This document shows, piece by piece, positions 1 through 4,938 of a stretch of DNA of 5,711 nt (the first letter of the stretch is position 1; the number at the start of each line of letters is the position of its first letter). The translations under genes were made by a program, and so were the position numbers. Source of the DNA: Actinotignum schaalii (GTDB lineage: Bacteria > Actinomycetota > Actinomycetes > Actinomycetales > Actinomycetaceae). The notes beneath the pieces were generated by a model. It saw only the letters and a list, made by a program, of their open reading frames with translations. It was not told the origin of the DNA and ran no database searches. The stretch covers positions 1 to 5,711 of the forward strand of contig CAMIHT010000109.1 of NCBI GenBank assembly GCA_946222725.1, read 5' to 3'.

Positions 1-151
1 GGGCCGGTGAGGAAGCGGCAGGCGTATCCTGCGCGGATTCAGCGGGGTCGCCCGCGGGAACCGCGGCGGTCTCGGGAACCGCGGCGGTTTCACGAGAAAG
101 AGATTCACGAGCCGGATGCCGGCGAGAAGAGCGTTTGAAGAGAGGAGTCAC
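1..151 (-). CDS. Partial hypothetical protein, N-terminal part only (Ala/Pro/Glu-rich)
   Basis: An open frame on the minus strand runs from a GTG codon at 151 to the left edge of the window (50 codons, no stop). It starts 69 bases after the stop of the MshB-like gene and is in the same frame as that gene. The N-terminus is basic (VTPLFKRSSRRHPARES) and is followed by a low-complexity, probably disordered stretch with a tandem hexapeptide ETAAVP-ETAAVP (positions 56-91) and more Ala/Pro/Asp/Glu. The protein is not recognised. Basic start plus disordered linker would suit a membrane or surface protein, but no membrane segment is visible in the part present. The start is uncertain: the only purine-rich stretch, AAGG, lies just two bases before GTG, which is too close for a good ribosome binding site, and no better in-frame start exists after the upstream stop. 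It may be the last gene of the operon or a chance frame in GC-rich DNA. Confidence 0.35.
   Translation of the reverse strand, partial: MTPLFKRSSRRHPARESLSRETAAVPETAAVPAGDPAESAQDTPAASSPA
56..88. repeat. Two tandem 15-bp copies, 18-bp period
   Basis: GGGAACCGCGGCGGT occurs at 56-70 and again, identically, at 74-88. The 18-bp period is exactly six codons, and on the minus strand it encodes the doubled hexapeptide ETAAVP. This suggests a small in-frame duplication in a disordered protein segment rather than a regulatory element. Confidence 0.7.
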
Positions 152-220
152 GACCTTAACGCTACTCAGGTCCGGCGTAAAAGTCCCTATGCACGCCGTA
201 ATCAGCCAAAAATTATGGCT

Positions 221-1249
221 TTATTCCGCCACCGGCGTGGAGGACTCGGGCGTGCTCGCGGCCCGCGCGGAAGAATCCGAAATAGGGAACGACGACGCAC
301 CCTCGGCCGGGCGCAATCCCGGCCAGAGAGGAAGTTCCTGGAGCTGGCCACCCACGTGCCGAATAAGCAGCTGCGGGGCGGGCTCCCCATCCGGTTCGGG
401 ACGATGCTCCCCGCTATACGCAGCAGTCAGTGCGGCATCACACACCGTATTCACCGCTGCGGAACCCGAATCAGGGGCACCGATAACCGGCAGGCCAGCC
501 AGCGCGGGATCCGTGCGATCAACTACGGTCAGCTGCGAGGTATAGCAACGTAGCGCCGCCACCACGGCGGCTTCATGCCCCCGGGCGCTGCGGTAGCACC
601 ATCCGGCTTGCCCGGGAGTGGAAGCCAGCTCAAGCACGGGAATTCCGGTAATCCGGCCGAGGGCGCGAGCCAGGTGATGCACCCGCACATGATCGGGGTG
701 GCCGTAGCTTGCTGCGGCGTCGTACCCAATAATGACAGTGGGCTGCAGGTGGGCGAGAAGTGCCCGTGCATCTGCTATTTCTTCACTCAGCTCCGCGCGT
801 GAAAAAGCGTTCGGGCCGGCGCTGGGTGCGGGACCGGCGACCCCGGGGGCGACCCAGGTCATCCCGGAATCGCGGTAGCGGCGCGGGGCGGCGCCGGATG
901 CGAGAGCGGGCGCGGTGCCGAGCCAAAAGCCATCCGTCACCCCGAGGATCGCGCGCGCCCGGATGATTTCCGTTTCGCGCCGGGCAACGAGTTCGGCCTC
1001 CCCCGCCCCGGCGGGCAAGATTCCGGGAACCGCTTCACCTTCTTCGCCTCGTGTGCAGGTGAGGATGCTGACCCGGTGCCCAGCGGCGGTGAGAAGCGCG
1101 GTGAGCCCGCCCGCCTGGATCGCTTCGTCGTCCGGGTGGGCGTGGAGGAAGAGGGTGCGGGCGAAGAGCGGCCCGCTGGGGTCCCAGCTCCACGGGCGCG
1201 CAGCCGCGCCGTTGCACATGCGACCATCAAACTCGCGAGGCGTAATCAT
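221..1249 (-). CDS. mshB: MshB-like PIG-L family zinc deacetylase
   Basis: This 342-residue protein belongs to the PIG-L/LmbE family of zinc-dependent N-acetylglucosaminide deacetylases. MshB removes the acetyl group from GlcNAc-inositol, the second committed step of mycothiol synthesis in the cytosol. The family motif AHPDDE is at residues 37-42 (H38 and D41 as zinc ligands, D40 as general base) and the second motif YGHPDHV is at 182-188 (H187 as third ligand, Y182 matching the MshB active-site tyrosine). LTCTRGEEGE (63-72) and RYRDSGM (124-130) fit MshB better than the related amidase Mca. It is somewhat longer than MshB (about 300 residues), with an acidic, Ser/Pro-rich C-terminal tail. 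The start is well supported: GGGAGG lies 5 bases upstream, and the ATG overlaps the stop of the glycosyltransferase gene as ATGA, implying translational coupling. Zinc deacetylase is near certain; mycothiol as the pathway is inferred from motifs and from the neighbour. Confidence 0.85.
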   Translation of the reverse strand: MITPREFDGRMCNGAAARPWSWDPSGPLFARTLFLHAHPDDEAIQAGGLTALLTAAGHRVSILTCTRGEEGEAVPGILPAGAGEAELVARRETEIIRARAILGVTDGFWLGTAPALASGAAPRRYRDSGMTWVAPGVAGPAPSAGPNAFSRAELSEEIADARALLAHLQPTVIIGYDAAASYGHPDHVRVHHLARALGRITGIPVLELASTPGQAGWCYRSARGHEAAVVAALRCYTSQLTVVDRTDPALAGLPVIGAPDSGSAAVNTVCDAALTAAYSGEHRPEPDGEPAPQLLIRHVGGQLQELPLWPGLRPAEGASSFPISDSSARAASTPESSTPVAE

Positions 1250-2529
1250 GCCTGCCTCCCGAGCTTGCGGTAAGACGCGGCGTAATCACGCGCCACCGCG
1301 TCCCAGGTGCGCGATTCGGCGAAGGCGCGCCCCGCGGCGCCGTGCCGCGCTCGCAAAGCCGGGTCGTCCAGGTAGGCCCGCACCGCGCCGGCCCATTCGC
1401 GTGGCTCGCGGCTGCGGCACAGCGTGCCCGTCACACCACCGTGCACCGACTCCGGAATCCCGGAGGAATCCCAGGCCACCACGGGGGTGCCGCAGGCGGC
1501 CGCTTCCACGTTGATAATCCCGAAAGTTTCCGAGAAAGAAGGGTTGAGGAGGAGCTGCGCGTGGGCGAGGAATGCCGCGAGGCCGGTGCGTGGAAGCGGG
1601 CCGATGAAGCGCACGTCGCTTTCCATTCCCGTTTCGGTTACGACGGAGCGCAAGTGGTCCTCGTAGCCGGCGAAGTCATCGGAGGCCGCCCCGGCAATAA
1701 CGAGGAGCGGCCGGGTGCCGGCGGGTAGCTCCGCGAGCGCGCGAATCGCTAAATCCGGGGCTTTCAGGGGTTGGAGCCGCGCAGCGAAGAAAACATAGTC
1801 CCGCCCCCCGGTTACCTCGGTGACACAGTCGGGGGCGGTGGCCACCGAGCTAGCCGGGCGGAACATCTCAATGTCCACGCCCGGGTGCACGATGGTGACC
1901 GGGCAGGGCGGGGTGCCGTAGCGCTGCGCAATCATCTCTTTTTCCGCCCGGGATACCGCAATAATGAGATCAGATTCGCGCACGCAGCGCGCCTCGCCGG
2001 GCACCCGCCCAGCGGATTCCGCGGGTTCGCCGTCGGAAAGATTCTGGCCTTCCCGCGCCGCCACCGAATGGAAAGACTGCACGTGGGGGCGGCCGGTTTC
2101 TTGGGAGACGGGCAGGCAGGCCACGCCCGCGAACCAGTGGTGAGAGTGGATAAGATCGACGCCGCTGCCGTGCTCGGCCATCCACCGGCGGAATTCCACG
2201 GTGAAAGGAGCGACGAGGCCATCGGTGTGGCTTTTCGCCACGGGGTGGCGCGGGCCGGCTGGCAAGAAGAAAGCACGCACGCCCGGCATGACCTCATGTA
2301 TATAAGGCTGGCCGGGTTCGCTGGCGCGGGTGACCAGATCGACCCGGTGCCCGGCGCGGGCCAGGGCCTGTGCGGTATTGGTTACCACCACGTTGAGGCC
2401 GCCGGCATCAGCGGATCCGGGAGTGGCCAGTGGGGAGGTGTGCACCGAGGTCATAGCGATATGGAGCGGGGCAGGCGCGCCGTCGTTCCTATCCGGTTCT
2501 TGTGCGTGGTGCGTATTTCCCAAGGTCAT
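1246..2529 (-). CDS. mshA: MshA-like GT4 glycosyltransferase (UDP-GlcNAc : inositol-phosphate type)
   Basis: A 427-residue GT-B fold retaining glycosyltransferase of family GT4. MshA joins GlcNAc from UDP-GlcNAc to 1L-myo-inositol 1-phosphate, the first step of mycothiol synthesis. The N-terminal signature HTSPLATPGSADAGGLNV (30-47) closely resembles the MshA form HTSPL-x-x-PG-x-x-D-[AS]-GGMNV and includes the conserved Asn. HSHHW is at 128-132 and HPGVD at 215-219. The nucleotide-sugar site has RLQPLK (R251, K256) and the EX7E pair E334/E342 in SFSETFGIINVEAA. Length matches MshA (roughly 420-480). Its stop overlaps the MshB-like start, which strengthens the mycothiol assignment. The start lies 9 bases after the toxin gene stop; a GGGGG run abuts the ATG too closely, so the TTG two codons later (2523) is a credible alternative. 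It could instead be another GT4 enzyme, such as a sucrose-phosphate-synthase-like one, so the precise substrate is inferred. Confidence 0.82.
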   Translation of the reverse strand: MTLGNTHHAQEPDRNDGAPAPLHIAMTSVHTSPLATPGSADAGGLNVVVTNTAQALARAGHRVDLVTRASEPGQPYIHEVMPGVRAFFLPAGPRHPVAKSHTDGLVAPFTVEFRRWMAEHGSGVDLIHSHHWFAGVACLPVSQETGRPHVQSFHSVAAREGQNLSDGEPAESAGRVPGEARCVRESDLIIAVSRAEKEMIAQRYGTPPCPVTIVHPGVDIEMFRPASSVATAPDCVTEVTGGRDYVFFAARLQPLKAPDLAIRALAELPAGTRPLLVIAGAASDDFAGYEDHLRSVVTETGMESDVRFIGPLPRTGLAAFLAHAQLLLNPSFSETFGIINVEAAACGTPVVAWDSSGIPESVHGGVTGTLCRSREPREWAGAVRAYLDDPALRARHGAAGRAFAESRTWDAVARDYAASYRKLGRQA

Positions 2530-2538
2530 TCCCCCAGC

Positions 2539-3354
2539 CTACCCGGATTTGAGAGTTTTCCGAATATTCTCCACAAGTGCCCTAACAGGCATATCGTCGG
2601 GAGTGAAGGTCCGTATACCTTCATCCAAGCGAGGAACGAGCTCCGCTAAATATTCCTTTTCCTGCACGGAAAGCCCCCTGTGGAACTCACGCCGGAAAAC
2701 TTCAAGACCGCGGCTCGCTGGTGCACCATCGTAAAGATAGCTACCCGAACGATTCGTAACCGTGAAACGATCAAAAGGACTAATGCTCGCGCATACCGCC
2801 GCAACCGTTTGGTCAAGAACCTTTACTGCCGCCTCATGTACTTCGGGTGGCGTCCAGCGCGCAGGCAAGCCGCGTAACCGATCCGCGTAAAATCGCTCCA
2901 ATAATCCTGCTTGGGACAGCACCGGCGGAACCACAACAATAACCGCGTGTGTGCGGCGCCCGAGCTCGTGTGCTTTCCTAGCTTCGGTTATTACCATCGC
3001 GGTATTGCGCCATGTTCCTTCAACCAGAGTGGAAAACGAATTTCGTGACGCCCAATCGATGCACATCGCGATCCATTGGCCAGAAGCTTGGGCAGTTATG
3101 TGAGGCATCCGGAGAGGATCGTTCTGGCATAGCCAATCATAGTCGGGATGAAAAGCTCGCAGATCGTCGCCGATAATGCGCGTAATATTTTCATTGAGAT
3201 AGCGGGATACTACCGTTTTTTGTGTTTTGGTTTTACCGGCACCCGGCTGGCCACCGAGAAAAATGGATACTGGCGATAGCGATACCCGAGATCTGGCGAA
3301 CACTCGCGGTTTGACGCGACGGATCCACTCTGCACGGATATCAAGATCACACAT
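2539..3354 (-). CDS. Zeta-family toxin (P-loop UDP-GlcNAc kinase)
   Basis: A 271-residue P-loop kinase of the zeta/PezT toxin family. Characterised members phosphorylate UDP-GlcNAc at the 3'-hydroxyl, poisoning peptidoglycan precursor supply, and are held inactive by an epsilon-type antitoxin. The Walker A motif GGQPGAGKT is at residues 34-42 with K41. It is followed by IIGDDLRAFHPDY (60-72), which matches the zeta segment holding the catalytic Asp and the HP motif. LVEGTWRN (110-117) and RLRGLPARWTPPEVHE (159-174), basic and substrate-side, follow the family order. I prefer the ATG at 3354 over the longer 3435 start because it overlaps the antitoxin stop in the 8-base string ATGTGTGA, and the longer form would only add residues that overlap the upstream gene. 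There is no ribosome binding site of its own, so expression probably depends on coupling to the antitoxin. GC is clearly lower than in the genes downstream, suggesting separate acquisition. Confidence 0.87.
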   Translation of the reverse strand: MCDLDIRAEWIRRVKPRVFARSRVSLSPVSIFLGGQPGAGKTKTQKTVVSRYLNENITRIIGDDLRAFHPDYDWLCQNDPLRMPHITAQASGQWIAMCIDWASRNSFSTLVEGTWRNTAMVITEARKAHELGRRTHAVIVVVPPVLSQAGLLERFYADRLRGLPARWTPPEVHEAAVKVLDQTVAAVCASISPFDRFTVTNRSGSYLYDGAPASRGLEVFRREFHRGLSVQEKEYLAELVPRLDEGIRTFTPDDMPVRALVENIRKTLKSG

Positions 3355-3625
3355 GAGAAAGAGTGGCAGGTAATTGCTCACGCAGTGCATGCCACGAGCG
3401 AATACAACGAATCTGTTCCGCCCGATCATTTTCATTCACAGCATCGCGTTGCTCAATGAGCTTGAGGTATTTACCGTCATAAACCGCTCGACGTGCTTCG
3501 TCACCCGCAATATCCGCCTGCCTGGAGAGGGAAATATACCGCCCGCAAAGCATCGTTCCGGCTTCATAGAACACGTCATAAAGAACCGTGTCGGAATAGT
3601 CCTCGTACCCAAAAGGCTCAGTCAT
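3347..3625 (-). CDS. Putative epsilon-like antitoxin of the zeta module
   Basis: A 92-residue protein with an acidic N-terminus (MTEPFGYEDYSD) followed by a mostly helical-looking, charged body (for example ARRAVYDGKYLKLIEQRD and a C-terminal segment around SWHALREQLP). Size, helical character and position immediately upstream of and overlapping a zeta toxin match epsilon-type antitoxins (about 90 residues), which bind the toxin and block its nucleotide site. I recognise no specific family motif, so the call rests on context. The start at 3625 is chosen because GAAAGGGG sits 9 bases upstream; a longer in-frame start at 3673 would lie inside the inverted repeat of the promoter region and has no such site. 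No DNA-binding domain is evident, so autoregulation, if any, may need another protein. Confidence 0.65.
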   Translation of the reverse strand: MTEPFGYEDYSDTVLYDVFYEAGTMLCGRYISLSRQADIAGDEARRAVYDGKYLKLIEQRDAVNENDRAEQIRCIRSWHALREQLPATLSHV

Positions 3626-3634
3626 GGTGTCACG

Positions 3635-3642
3635 CCCCTTTC
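3635..3642 (-). promoter_or_regulatory. Ribosome binding site of the antitoxin gene
   Basis: GAAAGGGG on the minus strand, 9 bases before the ATG at 3625. It decides the 92-residue start over the longer frame. The toxin gene downstream lacks such a site, so this is likely the main translation entry for the pair and would favour antitoxin over toxin. Confidence 0.6.
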
Positions 3643-3653
3643 GCCCTTGTTCT

Positions 3654-3659
3654 ATCCTA
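3654..3659 (-). promoter_or_regulatory. Candidate -10 box for the toxin-antitoxin/msh gene string
   Basis: TAGGAT on the minus strand fits TAnnnT and lies about 28 bases upstream of the antitoxin ATG. No convincing -35 hexamer is found at the usual spacing; the inverted repeat at 3664-3683 occupies the spacer. No terminator or obvious promoter separates the genes downstream, so this could drive all of them. Confidence 0.35.
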
Positions 3660-3663
3660 AGCA

Positions 3664-3683
3664 GTAGCCCCAATACGGGCTAC
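3664..3683. promoter_or_regulatory. Perfect 7-bp inverted repeat, candidate operator
   Basis: GTAGCCC (3664-3670) and GGGCTAC (3677-3683) are exact reverse complements around a 6-base spacer. The repeat sits just upstream of the candidate -10 box and 38 bases before the antitoxin ATG, where a repressor would block polymerase. Neither side is followed by a T-run, so an intrinsic terminator is unlikely. Confidence 0.5.
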
Positions 3684-3848
3684 CCTCCCCAAGTTGATCG
3701 TACTATGCATACGAGTTCCGCCCTACCAACACCATTTCTCTGCGCGTAACCAAACAGATCATCGCTCTCGCGTATTATTGCTGTCGCGATCCTCCAGCAC
3801 GTCACTATCTGCAGACCCGACTACGCCACGCCGCGCACCGATCTTTTG

Positions 3849-3886
3849 TGCCCCCGAAAGGATTCGAACCTTCGACCTACCGCTTA
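3849..3886 (-). repeat. tRNA 3'-end fragment (probably tRNA-Arg), integration attachment site
   Basis: Read on the minus strand this is the 3' part of a tRNA. It has three bases of the anticodon loop (TAA), the anticodon-stem 3' strand GCGGT (3883-3879), variable loop AGGTC, a complete T arm GAAGG-TTCGAAT-CCTTT (3873-3857), acceptor strand CGGGGGC (3856-3850) and discriminator A (3849). Beyond 3886 it stops resembling a tRNA: the loop would read GAAGTAA without the invariant U33, and no D arm or 5' acceptor strand follows up to the integrase. The 5' partner should be GCCCCCG, common in actinobacterial tRNA-Arg; the TAA end of the loop suits a UCU or CCU anticodon. Tyrosine recombinases often use such 3' ends as attB, leaving a duplicate fragment at the far end of the element. 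The nearby integrase supports this reading. The exact core ends cannot be set from one end alone. Confidence 0.72.
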
Positions 3887-3919
3887 CTTCACGGTTTTCA
3901 CGGTCGCAGGGATTCTCAG

Positions 3920-3939
3920 CCTCGCACATTTCCTCGCAC
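3920..3939. repeat. Short direct repeat CCTCGCAC, 12 bp apart
   Basis: CCTCGCAC occurs at 3920-3927 and 3932-3939, between the tRNA fragment and the 27-bp repeats. It may be a pair of protein-binding sites for recombinase or accessory factors near the attachment site, but eight bases twice is weak evidence. Confidence 0.25.
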
Positions 3940-3957
3940 GCTAATTTTTCGCTAGAC

Positions 3958-4029
3958 GCCAGCCAGTACGGCAACTAACCACCAGCCAGCCAGTACGGCA
4001 ACTGCCTAACTGCCAGCCGATACGGCAAT
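3958..4029. repeat. Three direct repeats with exact 27-bp period (candidate iterons or binding sites)
   Basis: GCCAGCCAGTACGGCAACT occurs identically at 3958-3976 and 3985-4003. A diverged copy, GCCAGCCGATACGGCAAT, is at 4012-4029. The copies start exactly 27 bases apart, with a conserved block of 18-19 bases and a variable spacer. Each has a small palindromic core, GCC-N5-GGC (3962-3972, 3989-3999, 4016-4026), which suits binding by a dimer. The array lies between the attachment fragment and the integrase-parA operon. Possible roles are integrase or excisionase arm sites, an iteron origin, a centromere for the ParA system, or operators of the operon. The sequence does not decide among these. 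Confidence 0.75.
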
Positions 4030-4083
4030 AAAAACACCCCTCATCTGCACAGTCGCAAAGACCACGGGGCAACCATCGGCTTT

Positions 4084-4089
4084 TACAGT
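4084..4089 (+). promoter_or_regulatory. Candidate -10 box for a leaderless integrase transcript
   Basis: TACAGT lies so that a transcript would start at or very near the A of the integrase ATG (4096). No Shine-Dalgarno-like stretch precedes that ATG, which is consistent with a leaderless mRNA, a common form in actinobacteria. No good -35 box is seen. Confidence 0.3.
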
Positions 4090-4095
4090 TTCACC

Positions 4096-4938
4096 ATGAA
4101 TCAACAAAACGCAGAAATCTGTGCCAAATGGGAGACCGCAATGACCGCCCAAAATCTCAGCAAAAATACTATTAAAGAACGCATCCGCACAGTCACCGCG
4201 TTCGGACGCGACATGGAAGTCAACGTCCTCGATGCCACCACCGACACCATCCTCGAGTGGATTGCCAGAAAGCCCACAGCCCACACGAAATGGAGCTACT
4301 TCCGCTCCCTCAAAGCCTTCTATGTATGGCTACACAACATGGAAATCCGAATCAAGAACCCCCTGCTCAACGTCCCCTCCCCGAAATGCCCCAAATGTAA
4401 GCCGCGCCCCGTAGCCGACGCACACATCGAGCGAGTGCTCTCCGGACATCTCCACAAGCGCACCCGAGCCATGATCTTGCTCGCCGCGTTCGCCGGCCTT
4501 CGCATTCATGAGATCGCGAAGATACACGGTTCCGACTACGACCCGGAAACCGGGCAGCTCACAATTATTGGCAAAGGCCAGCAAATGGCAATCGTCCCGC
4601 TACACCCAGCACTCCAAGAATTCTTCGCCGGCATGCCCCGAAATTCCTGGTGGTTCCCCTCCTACAAATACCCCGACGATCACCTCAAAAGCCGCTCCGT
4701 CGGCCGAACCATCTCAGATACTTTCGAGCGCCACGGAATCACAATGACGGCTCACCAGTTACGGCATTCGTTCGGCACCGACCTGGTTGCCAACGGCGTG
4801 GACATCCGAATCGTCCAAACCTTGATGCGCCACGAAAGTATCCAATCCACCGTTATATACGTGGCCGTCAGTGACACCCAACAGCGCCAAGCACTCACGA
4901 CTCTAACCGTCCCACAACCCGAAAAGGAGCAAGCATGA
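4096..4938 (+). CDS. Tyrosine recombinase/integrase (XerC/D-like)
   Basis: A 280-residue site-specific recombinase that would cut and rejoin DNA at the attachment site through a covalent phosphotyrosine. Residues 1 to about 95 form the helical core-binding domain (SAM-like, with LSKNTIKERI at 21-30 typical of its first helices). The catalytic domain follows, with R136 in AGLRIHEIAKI, K160 in the beta-hairpin IIGKGQQ, H220 and R223 in HQLRHSFGT, H246 in LMRHESIQS and nucleophile Y255 in STVIYV. All six catalytic positions are present, so it should be active. It is the size of XerC/XerD and lacks a separate N-terminal arm-binding domain. A CPKC pair (98-101) lies in the interdomain linker. Its stop overlaps the parA start. 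It begins about 210 bases from the tRNA fragment and is transcribed away from it. Role as the element's integrase is inferred from this context; multimer resolution for a plasmid-like form is an alternative. Confidence 0.92.
   Translation: MNQQNAEICAKWETAMTAQNLSKNTIKERIRTVTAFGRDMEVNVLDATTDTILEWIARKPTAHTKWSYFRSLKAFYVWLHNMEIRIKNPLLNVPSPKCPKCKPRPVADAHIERVLSGHLHKRTRAMILLAAFAGLRIHEIAKIHGSDYDPETGQLTIIGKGQQMAIVPLHPALQEFFAGMPRNSWWFPSYKYPDDHLKSRSVGRTISDTFERHGITMTAHQLRHSFGTDLVANGVDIRIVQTLMRHESIQSTVIYVAVSDTQQRQALTTLTVPQPEKEQA
4922..4929 (+). promoter_or_regulatory. Ribosome binding site of parA
   Basis: AAAAGGAG within the last integrase codons, 5 bases before the parA ATG at 4935. It fixes the parA start and, with the ATGA overlap, indicates coupled translation from the integrase mRNA. 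Confidence 0.75.

Noticed and set aside
1771..2649. Long plus-strand frame (292 residues) opposite the glycosyltransferase
   Set aside because: It is antisense to a protein with clear GT4 motifs, and long opposite-strand frames are expected in GC-rich coding DNA; its translation shows no family motif.
3347..3673. Longer 108-residue form of the antitoxin starting at 3673
   Set aside because: That start lies inside the inverted repeat and upstream of the candidate -10 box; the ATG at 3625 has a proper ribosome binding site.
3664..3683. Intrinsic terminator
   Set aside because: The hairpin arms are followed by neither a T-run on the plus strand nor one on the minus strand.
3849..3960. A complete functional tRNA gene on the minus strand
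   Set aside because: No D arm or GCCCCCG 5' acceptor strand follows, and the anticodon loop lacks U33, so only the 3' part is present.
3759..3974. Minus-strand 71-residue frame reading into the tRNA fragment, possibly the tail of an older integrase
   Set aside because: Some integrases end next to their att site, but this frame is bounded upstream by a stop, starts at TTG inside the 27-bp repeat, and shows no recombinase motif; KVRILSGA is again tRNA-derived.
3694..3978. Plus-strand 94-residue frame across the tRNA fragment
   Set aside because: Its PERIRTFDLPL segment is the usual false translation of a tRNA T arm and acceptor stem; it starts at a weak TTG without a ribosome binding site.
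3958..4029. CRISPR array
   Set aside because: Only three units with 18-19-bp repeats and 8-9-bp spacers, far shorter than CRISPR spacers, and no cas gene is present.
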